Origin: Apostichopus japonicus
Lineage: Eukaryota > Echinodermata > Holothuroidea > Aspidochirotida > Stichopodidae
Direction: 5' to 3'
Length of the DNA: 64,000 bases
Assembly: GCF_037975245.1 (NCBI RefSeq)
Contig: NC_092569.1
Location: forward strand, 23,154,168-23,218,167
In this document: positions 10,481 through 23,461 of the stretch, piece by piece
Numbering within the stretch: position 1 is the first letter of the stretch
How the letters are laid out: each line of letters starts with the position of its first letter
The notes under the pieces: generated by a model
The model's input: the letters and a program-made list of their open reading frames with translations, nothing else
What the model was told of the DNA's origin: nothing
Database searches by the model: none
Made by a program: the position numbers and the translations under genes

Positions 10481-13400
10481 GTAAGTGTATAAAATTTGAT
10501 ATATTCTTTGACGTTTCCATCATGTTTCATTGAAAATTTTAGATACTTATTCTCATCAAGAGAGTGCAGTTTATTTTAATCTACTGACAGACTGTTAATA
10601 CTTTTTAGTTGCTAGTTGTCACTTCTTATTATACTGAAATAAGCAATAAATATAGAGAAAGTTAAAAAAAAATGACTATTCAAGTATAATATTATCAAAT
10701 GGGTTTAACAATAATTCACACTGAATTAAAATAAAACTTTTTTTAAATAGATGCTTCGTAAGAAAAGAAATTATCATATGGTGTGCAAATATCTGACATC
10801 TTCATAACCACAAAAACTCACTAATCATTATTCCCTTAGTACAAAGCATATCAATACACATTGACAGCTAATGAAATTAAATAAAATCTAATTAAGTTTA
10901 TTTAAATATTGCTAACAACTGGCGTATGCTGTAACAGTTGGAATATATATGAAATTTTTTAATTTAGTGCAACGTTCAACTTGACTGAGCACAGAAAATA
11001 ATTTTATTTGTAAAGATTGTGAACTTTTAAATCCAGAGGTTGTATTCCTTCTCCAGATTTAGTTTCCATATTTAAATGCACAACTAATCTGAACTCAATT
11101 TATTTCCATTGTCAAAGTAAACAAAAAGCGATTTTGTTTTTCGGTTGAATCACAAAATTGAGTTACAAAAATAACAACAAAAACTTGAACTGAGCGTTTT
11201 CAAAACTTTCACTTATTCAAAAAATTTAATTTTAATTTTATTTTAATACGAATGAAATTACAAATTAAATGTAATACTGAAATTAGCAATAAATTTAGAG
11301 ACAGTTTAAATACTAACTATTCAAGTATGATATTATCAAAAGGGTTTAACAATAATTTACACTGAATTAAAAAAAATAGCAATAAATTTAGAAGAAGTTT
11401 AAAAAATAACTATTTAGGTATAATATTCTCAAAGGGTTTTAATAATTATTCACACTGAATTAAAATAGATCTGTTTTTTTTTAAATAGATGCTTCGTAAG
11501 TGAAAAAATTATTATATGGTGTACAAATATCTGACATATTCATAACCATAAAACTCACAACTCAGTATTTCCCTAGTACAAAGCATATCAATACACATTG
11601 AAATGTACAGATTTGGAACTTTTAAATCCAGAGGTTGTATTCCTTCTCCAGGTTTAGTATCTATATTTAATGCACAACTAATCTGAACTCAATTTATTTC
11701 CATTGTCAAAGTAAACGGAAAGCGATTTTGTTTTCATAACTTTCACTTATTCATAACTTTAAATTATTATTTTATTTTATTTTAATGCGAATGAAATTAA
11801 AAATTCACAATTGAGTTGTTTACTCCCAGTTTTAACGATCGCTTAGATTACAACCGGGCTTTTGAAGTTTCAATGTGATTTAATTTTTTTTTTTCAAAAG
11901 ATTGAAACAACTTATTTTTGAAGAAAAAAATGTTAGGTAAAGTTTTGGTACATATGAGCAAATAATATAAATGTGGAGACTGACTAAAGATATATGAATT
12001 TTTCAAACAAAAGTTTTGAAAGAACCATTGTTTTGTTCCATAGTTAATTGCACGGTGGAAAAAAAAATATGTTTAATGTTACTCCACACGCGGTAGGGTA
12101 AAATCAATTGCAAATATTCATATTGTCTTCAAAGTATTATTTAATAAAGTTGAATCGAACTTTTCGGAAATAGTTATTTGTTAAAGCTTTTCATCGTTCT
12201 GCCCAGATCCATGTCAATCTATCCACTTTTACCGCTTACACGCTATCTAAAACATATTTGTTGTAAATTTCTTGTTAGTCAGTAGAGAGCTGTGACATCT
12301 GCTTCATAAACAGCGTCATCAATTTAGAATACCTTAAAATAAACCTTTTTTCCCCTTACATAAATGATTTTGTCATTTCGCATGGTATCGGTCGACTAAA
12401 CAATTTTTATTTTCAAACCTTGAATTTATGGAAAAAGTACCTGCAAATTTGATATCCAAATAAACCATTTACTTCTCAAGGATTGTTTCATTGATTGGCC
12501 ATAAAATGTCCAGGTAAAGTTTTTTTGATAAATCATCTGTGCATCATAGTAATATTATAGTACATCATAGTGATAAACGAAAATTACATTACAATTGGTA
12601 AACCGGGACTTTAAAATAAAATTAGGGACGACGTATGGAAAATACATCACCAAAAATTGCTATACATATATTGCTTGATTTTCAAAAGAAAAGATCTTCA
12701 CTTTTGTAGTGAAACGTTTCGTAGATTGTGTTTACATACCAAATATTTTCCTAAATAACATAACTGTATCTATATTTAATAGTTAGTACTGGGGTCAGTC
12801 TGTCATTCTCTTTTAAATAACACAATAATTTTGTCTTCTTGTGTCAAATAAGCTGCTGAATAAATTTACAATTAATAGTAACTTTTAATTTAATAAGTCT
12901 TAATGTGCAATTTCACCTAGAGAAATGTGAAATGGTTACTTTCTTTTACAACTTTACCTTTGTATTTTGTGCTGATTGTTGTAACTAACTTTTTAAACAC
13001 TATTTAAAAGATAGACTGTCCTTTAGGAGAAACAGAAGGATGCAGCGAATATTATATAAATTCATTAAAATGTGTTACCAGACAACTCAGTAATAAATAA
13101 AGAATCGGAGGAGTCTTCAATCATAAAGTGAACGATTAACGTGTTTAAATATACTGTGTACCATTGTAGATCGAACCGAAATCAACACCATTCTACATAA
13201 TGATAGTTGACGATCAAAAATATACAATATTTATAGTAGTTACATTCTGGTGAGTTAAAGCAAACTATGTCAGTTAATGTTAAATTATTAGAATAATCAC
13301 TTTTTCACTAAATTTGTTGATGGTGCTAACTAGCACCAAAATATATATGACTTATTTTAGGATTAACTGAAAGCAAAAGGAGAATGATTTATGGGACTGT

Positions 13401-16400
13401 AAATTGCCAAGATCCTTCGTTTCATAATGTCCAGATCAAAATTTAGGCAAAATATCTTGCTACTGAATCTATTGTTCCGAATATGGTTCAAACAAAATGT
13501 TGCATCAAGTTTAGAACTTAGATTGTTCTATCTCGATGAGCTATACATTTCTTGGCAGATATTTTGTATCCGGCAATGTCTATGCCTGTCTCTTCGAACT
13601 GATGTTGTCAAACTGTAAATCTCTAAAAATTAACTGAAAGAAACGGTAAGTCACCGGTTAGAAATGATTGAATTCAACTACAATTAAAATATTTAGCTGC
13701 TTAAACAATATACCTAGCATACTCGATCCATTTAATCGTTGTAACATTTTTTTTCTTGAGTCATAGATATCATTTTGATATCCATATATCTAACTTAAAC
13801 AAAAAGTGTACCAATTTATGTTGACTGTCTTTATACATAAAACAAGTACACACGTATAGCCAAGAACTTTAGCTATTATATGAACGTTTGGATATTGATA
13901 ATATTTGTTTTACTAACACGGCCGAACTAATAATTTGACAGGTTGCTTCATGAAACCGAGTGTGTTATAGTAAATAGTTTGTATGAAACTACAATGAAGA
14001 ATTGCAGCTTCAGCTTCATCAACTTTGCCAAACAGGAAGGGTCTGGTTTTGGCATGTGTGCTTATTTAGATCCGTTAAATTATTATGACAGTGTAGAGGA
14101 TATTTGTTTTTACAGGGAAGTTAAATCGTCGGATGCAAAGTGGATACACGGTTTGATATATGTTTGGTGTAGTCTTGTTAATCAATTGTTAGACAATGAT
14201 ACCGAAAATAACACACAGCACACCATTGTAATATATCTAGAAATGAGCATATAACAGTATTCGCCGCATATATATAGTTGTCTTAATTTGAGTAAATATT
14301 GAGTATTTAAGGAATTGTAATCTGAGCTATATTTAATTTAAAATTATAAATTAACAATCATTTCACTTCATTCTATCCCTATTCAAAGTAAACTCAATTT
14401 GACAACCGGGGCGATAACATGCCATTTGTCCGAGTTCCTATCTGTTTTATGTTGAAGAATCATTCATTTAAATTTGATAAAACTGAACTATTTTCATTAT
14501 TACAAGGGTTTCTTTGCTCTTAAAGTTACATAGCGTCCAATTCCTGAGGAGTGATGTCGTTAGAAATATCGCTTGTTTGGATTATTGTATTGTCTGTTTG
14601 TTTGGTAGACTGCAGAAGCTGGGACAAGTGATGCCGCTAACAGTGACGATGGGCCAAGTGAGTGTTTATGCCTTAACTCCTTACCATTGAATCAGATTAT
14701 AATAACATGTACATTTTGTTTCATTCATTCATTTCCCATGCTTATTGTAGAATTAGTGAGGAAACCATGAGTAATATTTCCACAAGAAGCAAAACTTAGG
14801 TATTACCTTTTCGAATGAAACAAAGGATTACACTGACACCATTTTTGGCATAATGTTAAAGCATTTAAAACATAGCTAGGAAAACGAAATGTTTGTATTA
14901 GGAGTTATCTCTCACTAATGTTCTTTAACCATATGTGATTGGTACATGTCTTTGAGAGAATGACAAATAGTTACAAAATACAGCCTTTGAACGTCAAAGT
15001 TTCACAAACTTCCTTTTTCTCTCACTCCATTGTTTATTAAAAAAGGTTCACAAACTACTTATTTGGAATTATTTCAGCCATGCAGAGCTCATGTTTCCCA
15101 TGCCAGTAGTGTAGATAGATACCTTTTTTTCAAAGTCACCATATTTGTGTTTTAATTGCCTCTTGGAAGTAAGTCAACTAATATTGAAGACATTGATCAC
15201 ATTAGTTCGATATGTGGTAGTATTATTATTTTTATTAAGTGTATGATAACAGTAAAATATGGTATTTATTCCGTCTTAAGCAAGGCTCTTCAGCATTTTT
15301 CTTCTATCAACAATCGAGTTACCCGAGAGATTGCAAGTTTGACGCCATAACTCATGTCAGATATGTCTGTTGAAGTGTAAAATACGTAATGATCCGCATT
15401 TTTCAGAGATTTTTAGCGATACTACGGGTGTGAAGTCTTTCGAATAGCGGAAATTCAGACCGTGTTGTTATTACATATGTAAACCATTGAAAACGCAAAA
15501 TCAACAAATAATGAGGACAAATATATTTTTGATTCCATCACATCATAGGTCAATCATCATTTTTCTTCTATCAACAATCGACTTATCCGAGAGATTGCAG
15601 AGAAGTCCAGGAGCAATGTTCATCTCATAACTCTACCGGTGTCTTCATGATCAAACCAGATGGCTATTTAGAACCTTTTGAGGTTTACTGTGATAGTACA
15701 GATATATCTGGTGGATGGACGGTAGGTGTATCTTCGATTAGCACTGCTTCCGTTCCACGTTACACTCAATATGTCAACATGTATGGTTAATGTACAATGT
15801 CCGGAGAAACAGTGACCTCATACTTCATAAATATGTATCTATTGGTGTGGGTGTGTATTGCCAATTAATAACTCTCGAGTAGTACTCTGGAATCATAAAC
15901 AGAAATTGTAACCGTACATGACTAGACCTATTATGTTTTGTTTCATAATAGTCCTTCGAAAATTCCTATGTTAAATCATCCTCTTGGTTCTTCATGTTTT
16001 AAAACTTAGAAATAAATAGTCAAGAAATGTTCAATGTTACAGTTTCCTGTTTGGTCAAACTTATCTACAGTTACTTGTAAACCTTTATTATATCAAAAGC
16101 TTACTTTCAATGTGATTGTAAACAGTTTCCAATCAATCCGTCTAATTATTCATCAGGTTATTCAACGACGTATTGACGGGTCCATCGACTTTGGTCGTGA
16201 CTGGGATAGCTACAAGACTGGCTTCGGGTTTTTATCTCGGGAATTTTGGCTCGGTAATGAGAAGCTCTCTTTCTTGACTAATCAGAAGAAGTATCAACTG
16301 GTTATTGACATGACAACATCAAATGGTTCCCTAATTCGTGTTTCTTACGATCATTTTCGAATCAGTGACGCCTTCAGCTACTTCAAGTTAGTAAACCTCG

Positions 16401-19400
16401 GACAGTATTCTGGGGAGACCGGTGAGTATTATGTTACTGTTAAAGGTTGAAGATAACTTAAGATGTAACTAGTTAGACAGAATGTTTAAAATGACAATTG
16501 TATTCCAGTTAAGAATGTATGTAGACTATGTACCTGAGACAGCTTTTGCAAGTTCTTGGAAAAATATTCTCCGTATTTAATGTTCAAGCTTGCACGACCA
16601 TTGCTCATCAACATCTCCATAAAACTTATCTAAGTGTTTTCAATCAATTCACTGTATTCACACAGATGTTGTCACATTGTGTCCAACAAACATGGCCTAT
16701 ACAAACTGCAGTACCGCTTGTCAACGAACTTGTGAAGCTCCAGGGATATGTCAGGATGACGTCTGTACGGAAGTTGAAGCCTGTGTTTGTCGCGATGGAT
16801 ACTTTTTGTTGGGATCAGACTGTGTACCTCGTGAACAATGTGGATGTTACGAATCAGAAGGGCAAACAATCATTCCAGTAAGTCATCTGAGAGTATTATT
16901 CCGAACGCCAATGGTTTTTCTACATTTGCAGGGTCATATCGTTACACTTCAATAATTCCAGCGAGTTTTACTCATTGGGTGACATTCATATATCAGTGGC
17001 GTGGCGTTTTAAATATATAAAAATTGAATTGTTGTCTACTTTCTTCGAATTCAGTGTTGTGTTTGCATGTTAGAATGTTATTTTATGTTTAACTCTTTAT
17101 TAGTTTTTATTCGTAATATCTAATGTTAGGATCTATCTGTCTATTGATCAGTGAGAAAAATGCAACATCCTACACACTAAGGTGATATTAATTATGTCAC
17201 GATGTGTTCCAATCAAATCGTACACATAAATAAATGATAGGGAGGGGCAGTGGTAAAACTAGGTATTGCATAGTTTGTGCTTAATGACAGGCATTGATAA
17301 CTCTTTGAGTACATATTTTGGTCTTCAGGAAGGCGAGTTCAATGTGAATCCTAGATGTACAAGAAAGGGTGTTTGTACCAACGGACAAATCAGCTGGGAT
17401 GAAACTTACGCTTGTAGTCCTAATGCGGTTTGTGACGTTAGGAACGACATAAGACGATGTTATTGTACTGGAGGTTACAGAGGTGATGGTGAAGTATGCG
17501 AGAGACCTCCTAAAGATTGTCAGGAAATTTATGAGGATGGAACCAGTGACGACGGTATTTACAGAATCGAACCAACCGGCTGGACCGGAGAGGCATTTGA
17601 GGTCTACTGTAACATGACTGACGGAGGAGGATGGACGGTAAGAGAAATAAATCGTTATTGAATGCGACAATATCCCAGTGGTGTAAATGATATGATGTTA
17701 TTATCCGCTGTTCAAGTCACTTCGGTAGCTACAAAGTACATTCAAAGTAACGGTTGTTGTAACGTGTGATACCTCCTTAGTTAATTACAGTTCGCAAAAT
17801 ACATATAAATTACTGAAAAAGCGACTAATGTTAACTTGTACCATGACAATTGCACATGGAGCTCTAGTTATTTGAACTTCTGTCATAGGTCAATTGTTGT
17901 GCGCTTAATGTTTTGAAATCTTCTTACAGGTCTTCCAACGCCGTGTTGATGGAACTGAGGATTTCTACCTAGAATGGAACAGCTACAAGCAAGGCTTTGG
18001 ACACATTGATCACGAGTTTTGGCTAGGAAATGATAAGCTGTATTACTTGACCAATCAAAAGAGATATGAAATCAGGATTGATCTTGTGAATAAAGAAGGG
18101 GCTCCGTACTACGCAAAATTTGACTTTTTCAGGATAAATGACGAAAGCGACAACTATCGATTATCCGGTGTTGGAACCTACAGTGGAACCGCAGGTTTGT
18201 CAACCTCGATTTCATTTCGTTATTTTCGAGTCTGGTTCGTGTTGCAATATTTTATTAAAAACCAAACAAATGTAACACATTACACACGCACATTATCAAT
18301 AAAGAATTCTTTTACAGTGACCCACACGGGTTTTATATCAATTGACCTGTGGGGCTACTCATAAAATGGTGACAGAGAGGAACTCAAATAAGCCAGACTG
18401 CAATTAACAGCTTATAAAATATCAAAAATAAGGATGGGACATGAAAATACATTCACAATAATCTATAGTACCCTGGGAGAATCCTACACAGACTGAGGTA
18501 GTTACCTCTACCCTAAGCCCAAGTTATATGAATTAGTATCGGTATAGGCCTGTACAATTAAGCAATATCTATAAGTTATGTAATACTTCTCGCACTTTTG
18601 TATCTCTACTTGTAGCTAACTGTGGTCACCAAATATAAACTACATAAACTGAATATTGTTCAGATTATTTTAAGGCAAGTTTAGGTATCATAATGTTGCG
18701 ATTCTCCGAGCCCATTGATGAAATTAGCAAACCTTGCGTTATATTTCATAAAATATACAATCTGTTAACGACTATGTTATTCACTCTAGTTTCTTCAAGA
18801 GCTCAAAATCATGTTTATCTGCCCTGTTCCTAAAATCCTTGGAAGTTATATTAAAACTCTTGATCTCTTTCGTGTAGTTTCAATGTCAGTTATTAGTTCA
18901 CCCAAGGAGCTGTGCTCTACTAAGTTAATCTTCAGGATTGTGTCAACCTGTTAAGACGGTAATAAGTGATTAAAATAACCCTTGTTAGAAACAAGGCACT
19001 AAATGTTGGCTTAACAGTGCCGAACTCAACTTATAAAAACACCTTAGTCGTTATCAAGGGAGGAAAATAGGTGAATTTTTTTCTATGATACCAACATTCC
19101 TTTCGATGAACCAACAACAGATGAAAACAAATGAAAACAGTAATATTATTACTCGCCAGTAATATTGTTACTGGCCAGATATAAGTAAACAAATTGTAAC
19201 TATTCGGTGTAAATAAATGAAATATGGTGGAGAGCAACGTTTCAGCAAATGACTGACATGATGTTTAGTATGAAGGATATCAAATAAAAATAAAATAAAA
19301 GTATATCACCTTTGTCATAAAGAAAAAAATGAATTTTCATAAAATACCACCCCTACTCACCTTCTACCCAAAATCAGAAAATTATAAAAGCTAGTCACTA

Positions 19401-19882
19401 CATTTTTTTTACATAATCCATGTAACTACTTTTTATAATTACATACGTATAATAATATAAGCATCAACATCAAAAGCAACAACACGAGAAACTTTTAATT
19501 ATCGGAGGTACTCACCTTCCTAACGTTATCTTTAAAACGAAATTTAAATAATGCTGCCAATTTACTGCTCTCTTATTGTGTTAAGGTAATTGTACCACTT
19601 CTTTAGATTTTGTGTTTTTTTTTTCTCTTTACAGATGATCAGAGCACTCCCGATGGTATTTCTCTAACGTATCACAGGAACCAACAGTTCTCAACAAAGG
19701 ACCGAGACAATGATGCTTATAGTGGTAACTGTGCGACTTATTATCTTGGTGCATGGTGGTTCAAAGACTGTTATTATTCTAATCTGAACGGTCGCTACGG
19801 GCATAGTTACTTTTATTGGTATTACCTCCCCGGAAGCAATATTTACCTCCAATTTGTAGAGATGAAAATTCGTCCAGTCTAA
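10400..19882 (+). CDS. Gene B: FReD1-TIL-EGF-FReD2 secreted protein, complete
   Basis: Eight exons join in frame (1602 nt, 533 residues): 10400-10480, 14609-14657, 15549-15721, 16157-16421, 16666-16877, 17329-17637, 17930-18194 and 19635-19882. Domain order is signal peptide, acidic Ser/Ala linker, partial FReD1 (about residues 44-189), TIL domain with eleven Cys, TILa-like and EGF-like segment, and complete FReD2 to the C terminus. All introns are GT-AG and all phases agree. A role as a secreted recognition protein is inferred from FREP, ficolin and tenascin-type fibrinogen domains; TIL modules are known from protease inhibitors and mucin/zonadhesin-like proteins. It is the most diverged of the four genes. 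No AATAAA was seen just after the stop. Confidence 0.9.
10481..14608 (+). other. Gene B intron 1 with internal tandem repeats
   Basis: A 4.1-kb intron. A block starting near 10640 (GGGTTTAACAATAATTCACA at about 10700) recurs near 11290 and 11390, and the following 300 nt (AAATCCAGAGGTTGTATTCC) occurs at about 11030 and 11626. It therefore holds an imperfect tandem duplication of about 0.6-0.7 kb plus a 0.1-kb extra unit. Confidence 0.7.
13929..14254 (+). other. Unrecognised open frame in gene B intron 1
   Basis: About 108 codons stay open after a TTTGACAG acceptor-like site, including EGSGFGMCAYLDP and TAA at 14252. There is no start context, no domain I recognise, and no counterpart in introns of C or D. 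It may be chance or a decayed mobile-element fragment. Confidence 0.15.
14609..14657 (+). CDS. Gene B exon 2: short linker
   Basis: 49 nt between TTTGGTAG and GTGAGT, phase 0 to 1. It encodes TAEAGTSDAANSDDGP, a small acidic linker after the signal peptide. The corresponding exon of C is 46 nt, and it is missing in D. Confidence 0.75.
14658..15548 (+). other. Gene B intron 2
   Basis: A 0.9-kb AT-rich intron. A part near 15361-15410 resembles 46121-46180 upstream of the same exon in D. No other feature seen. Confidence 0.5.
15549..15721 (+). CDS. Gene B exon 3: FReD1 exon A
   Basis: 173 nt, acceptor CATAG, donor GTAGGT, phase 1 to 0. Encodes [19 protein letters not shown] and FEVYCDSTDISGGWT, the N-terminal subdomain of a fibrinogen domain. 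M replaces the acidic residue in VFMIKPDGY, compared with VFEIKPDGY in C. Confidence 0.88.
16157..16421 (+). CDS. Gene B exon 4: FReD1 exon B
   Basis: 265 nt, acceptor CATCAG, donor GTGAGT, phase 0 to 1. Begins [16 protein letters not shown] and ends NLGQYSGETG. It is three bases shorter than in A, C and D (ENT in place of ET). No third FReD exon lies in the 244-bp intron that follows. Confidence 0.9.
16666..16877 (+). CDS. Gene B exon 5: TIL domain
   Basis: 212 nt, acceptor CACAG, donor GTAAGT, phase 1 to 0. The peptide has eleven Cys in trypsin inhibitor-like spacing: [41 protein letters not shown]. This is the disulfide-rich fold of TIL domains. Whether it inhibits a protease cannot be told from sequence. 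Confidence 0.88.
16878..17328 (+). other. Gene B intron 5
   Basis: A 451-bp intron with no coding or repeat feature recognised. Confidence 0.5.
17329..17637 (+). CDS. Gene B exon 6: TILa/EGF-like segment and FReD2 exon A
   Basis: 309 nt, phase 0 to 0. The first part, GEFNVNPRCTRKGVC, resembles the short TILa or VWC-like stretch that follows TIL domains. Next is an EGF-like pattern, CSPNAVCDVRNDIRRCYC and GYRGDGEVC. The exon continues without a break into FReD2: [26 protein letters not shown]. Confidence 0.88.
17930..18194 (+). CDS. Gene B exon 7: FReD2 exon B
   Basis: 265 nt, acceptor CTTACAG, donor GTTTGT, phase 0 to 1. Encodes [35 protein letters not shown] and [15 protein letters not shown]. 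The weak GTTTGT donor is kept as in A, C and D, but here the first intron codons are not a stop. Confidence 0.9.
18195..19634 (+). other. Gene B last intron
   Basis: A 1.4-kb intron with little obvious similarity to last introns of A, C and D. A small inverted repeat (CCAGTAATATTGTTACTGG) is at about 19155-19173. No gene seen. Confidence 0.5.
19635..19882 (+). CDS. Gene B exon 8: FReD2 exon C and stop
   Basis: 248 nt, acceptor TTTACAG, stop TAA at 19880-19882. Starts DDQSTPDGISLTYHRNQQF, slightly longer than in the other genes. Contains [33 protein letters not shown] and FVEMKIRPV. The calcium-binding and ligand-pocket signatures are intact. Confidence 0.9.
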
Positions 19883-20289
19883 AGAAAGATGAATTGCGAT
19901 CAACATAATTACCCTTAACTCTGGACAAAAGGATTCCCTTATGCGACTCTGAAAGATGGAACTTTTTTGTTTGAAAAAAAAGGATCTTAATCTATTCGAT
20001 CAAAGATATCTTTGGAATGTTCTGCATTCCAGCAACTTGAGCATGACTGTCATGCTTTCATGTTTTTCATGAAGTTCATACATTCATATCAATATATTCC
20101 GGTTATTTCACGTTTGCTTCATTTCGATATACATTAACAAGACCGTTGATATTTAGATTATCATCATCGTGGTTCTCACCATTTTAGCAAAGACTATCAG
20201 CGTTACATGTAATGTAACTTGACGTATATCAGTATAAAAAGTCATAGAGAAATAGTTGATTCTTGTTTTTTATAAATTACTTTGGCGTC

Positions 20290-21060
20290 CTTCCCGAGTT
20301 ATTTAACGTTCTTATTGCTTCACTTCTTTGGAAGGTGACGATGAGGGTGGAGTGGGGGTAGGGGTGGGGCGCAATTGATTTACAGTAAAGGAGTGATGGG
20401 GGTAAACCTGTTCGCCCTATCGACGATTCGAGCAGCCGTGTTTTGGATCCTTTGCAATCTCGATAGTTGGGATGTAGCTGCACCAAATAAAAGAGAATTG
20501 CCATAATCAAGCCTACTCGAGATGACAGCATGAATAAGTTTTTCAATAGCAGGCCTATCGAAATATTTCCTAAGTTGCCCCACCTGCCTAATATGAAACA
20601 TTGTCGACTTACATGTGTGGTTCACTTGCTGATCCATAGCAAGGTGAGTGTCCATATATACACCGAGATAGCGGACTACCGGAACAGAGTTTACGATATT
20701 GTCACCAATTCTTAAAGGAACCTTGTTTGATCCCAAAACATCACCTACTTTTTTCATCTCTTAACTTAAGATAGTTATTGGACATCTATAGCCTGACTTC
20801 CTGAATGCATGAATCTATCTTAGGTACAGCTAACTTGAGATGTTTAGATCAAAGACAACATTAAGTTGTGTGTCATCAGCATACACCATATAGGTAATAT
20901 CATAAGAACTAATAGTGTTTCATGGCGAAGAGGTATATAGAGAAAGAGAACAGGACCGAGAATTGATCCGTGAGGTACCACATGGTAGAGATCATGAGTA
21001 ATATACCTATTGCGTGACATTTGGGATAAATTGCGATCGACTTTCCAGTTAAGATCTAAA
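20290..21060 (-). mobile_element. Non-LTR retrotransposon relic (reverse transcriptase 3' part)
   Basis: On the minus strand, 20757-20380 encodes VVRYLGVYMDTHLAM, HIRQVGQLRKYFDRP and SSRLDYGNSLLFG, the post-catalytic part of an L2/CR1-type reverse transcriptase. Upstream of it (about 20868-20900) is the catalytic-box sequence YMVYADDTQL, and near 20960-20985 PHGSILGPVLF. Stops and frameshifts separate the pieces, so the element is dead and truncated. Confidence 0.8.
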
Positions 21061-21831
21061 CCAGCTCAAAGCGACTCCGGAGAAGCCGAAATAAACCCCC
21101 ATATATATTATATTCAACAACAAAAGATTACGTGAAATATAAAGTGTGAAATACTACAACTTCAGTATCTTTCCATTTTGAACAATTTCTAGGCAACAAC
21201 TCAAACCGCCATCCTTTTTTCTTCTGCAAATTTGTAAAGAAAACTAAATATTACATGTGCGAAACAAGATTTCCCCAATTTGAATGCGTATGTCGAGGTG
21301 GTACTAAAAGTAAAAAATTCCCACATTTTACCGTTTGCACCGACATAGTTTATTATTGAGAGTTTTATTTCAATTGTTGACGTTTTTAATGAGAATACCG
21401 AGAATAAACATTTTGAAGACTAGAGTTTCTCACCTCACCAACCGATATTGAAAATTGTGCAAAATGGCATATACCGTTTTACCGCAGTTTTACCCCGTGT
21501 TTTACTCTCCAAGGAAAGGAGCTTTCTAAGCTTCCGTCCTTACATGCACTAAAGTCTCAATGTGTGTATGCCAAATTTTAACTTCGACCTTTCCCACTGC
21601 CTTAAAGTTCAGTGAAAATAGCACCTTTCTATGCACTTTTCATATAAATATTCATTATTTTTATTGGGTTATCTGTCGTTAAATATTTTGAGCTGAATAA
21701 AATTCGCCAGATTGATTAACGAGTCCGTAGATTCTACAAACTTCAATCAAAATGTGCAAGCCCCGCCCAGCAGATCATGAGCCAATCAAATCCCTCTGTT
21801 TTGTTCACGACCGTTTGGCGGCTTAGGCTTA

Positions 21832-22185
21832 TAGAGGTCTTGTACATGACGTCATTCACTGGTTTTCACACCACGTGATCAATTTTGCTGGAGTGAAAAA
21901 TAGCTTCTTCTCACACTGACTTACTATGTAGCCCTAAATTCAAACGATGATTTCTAAATGACTGGTGAATATATTGAGTAAACCTTGCCATATGTTATTC
22001 TACAAAACTTAAACAAACCCCCAAAATATATATAATTTGAATCTTTTTGCAAATGAAGAAAAACGAGCAAAATAAAATAAAATTAGCCTATTGAACGTAA
22101 CGATATAGAGAGGCTCTCTTTCCCTCCAGTCACTGAGCATGATTCAGGCTATGTCCCAAAATATGACGTCACTGCAACACCTCTA
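21832..22185. mobile_element. Short inverted-repeat element with TA flanks
   Basis: The left end TAGAGGTCTTGTACATGACG and the right end (reverse complement TAGAGGTGTTGCAGTGACG) form imperfect terminal inverted repeats of about 25 bp, flanked by TA at 21830-21831 and 22186-22187. The size (354 bp) and TA flanks suggest a mariner-type MITE. No protein is encoded. Confidence 0.5.
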
Positions 22186-22599
22186 TAGGAATACTTTCAA
22201 TTTCGTGGCGAGCCTGTGTTAGGTTTCTTCCCTTAAACAGTATGAATCTTTTGGTCTTACCGATGTAGCTTGCAAAATTGTGTTATTTCTTTCCATTGTA
22301 ATGAATAAAGAGGTATTTTTAGACGTTTCCTCCGTGGAATTGGGCCAAAAAAGTAGACGGTACGAGAACATAGGTTACGTTTGTGTAATGAACATGTTGG
22401 AATGGGCGGTCGCAGTGATTTACGGTAAGTCGTTTGCGCCATAAGGGCAACAGAAAATGCATTTCTTTTTCTTCGATTGCGACAGTTTTTTTTTCAATTA
22501 AACCCACCAGGTCAGAGTGCATTTAGAATAAGAAACATTGAATCTGCTTCGGGAGTTTGTTTTTCCGAAATTCATCAGCAAACACGTATTGAGACTTTA

Positions 22600-22690
22600 A
22601 CACTGGTCCGGCTCATAAATTAAGGCACATTTAAAGCAGTGAAACATGGTATTTGGAAGGTCGTGGGTGCGATCCCTGACCGGCACTCTG
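22600..22690 (+). repeat. Possible degenerate tRNA-derived SINE head
   Basis: GGTGCGATCCC near 22668-22678 resembles a Pol III B box, and GGCTCATAAATTAAGGC near 22612 resembles an A box. It does not fold into a credible tRNA, so if real it is a decayed SINE. Confidence 0.2.
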
Positions 22691-23056
22691 GCCGGACCGA
22701 TGGGCTCTTCTTGTTGATTTTGTCTCTTTAGCTATTCTGGTTTTCTCATATTCAGCCTTAAAATATGTTAAATCCGTGGAAGCTCCTTTAATTATAACTT
22801 GAAGATCACCCCGACTCTCTAGGACATTCCCCAATGTGTATGTTAATCCATTGTCGGTAAATATTTATAACTCAAGTAAAACAAAGTCTTATGACTTCAT
22901 ATGAAGCACAGAGCAGTCTTGGGTAATATGCAACGCTATTAGTCGGTGATAAATTTGTAATGCATTGTAGAAATATTATCTAGCCCATACATGTAGTGTT
23001 TTCCCATTTGGGATTTGTGTTTCATATGGGACAATGGACTAACGGTCTGTGTAAGA

Positions 23057-23461
23057 CAGGGTTGTCCAACCTACGGCCCGCGGGCCACAGTCCGGCCCGC
23101 CGCAGGGTTGCGTCCGGCCCGCCAGAGATGCTCTACGGTGCGAAATTTTAGTGAGCAGATTTATTGATAACAATTTGAAGCTATATAATTAATCATTCGA
23201 ACCTTCTGGGTCCAAAAAAACTGCATACAGGTCAGCTTGTGTGACACTCTCAGCGAAGGGGGGGGGGGGGCGGCTGGACTTTATTCATATGTTTTATCAG
23301 GAAGGAAAATAAATCAGTGCGCTCCGCGTGCAGTGCTCACATTTTGTTGCCTTGAGCTTCGGGCAAAAACATCGAAAAATCGAGCGTAGGGCTCATGCGG
23401 CCCCCTCCTTCATCATAATCATTCCATGTGGCCCTCCTCTGCAAAAGGTTGGGCAGCCCTA
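23057..23461. mobile_element. hAT-type non-autonomous element, 405 bp
   Basis: Terminal inverted repeats CAGGGTTGTCCAACCT and (reverse complement) TAGGGCTGCCCAACCT are flanked by perfect 8-bp duplications GTGTAAGA at 23049-23056 and 23462-23469. The interior is GC-rich (CGGCCCGC motifs, a G tract near 23260). Terminal CAGGG and 8-bp duplications are typical of hAT transposons. Confidence 0.85.

Noticed and set aside
22653-22690. tRNA gene-like B box
   Set aside because: No cloverleaf can be drawn; kept only as a weak SINE-head suggestion.
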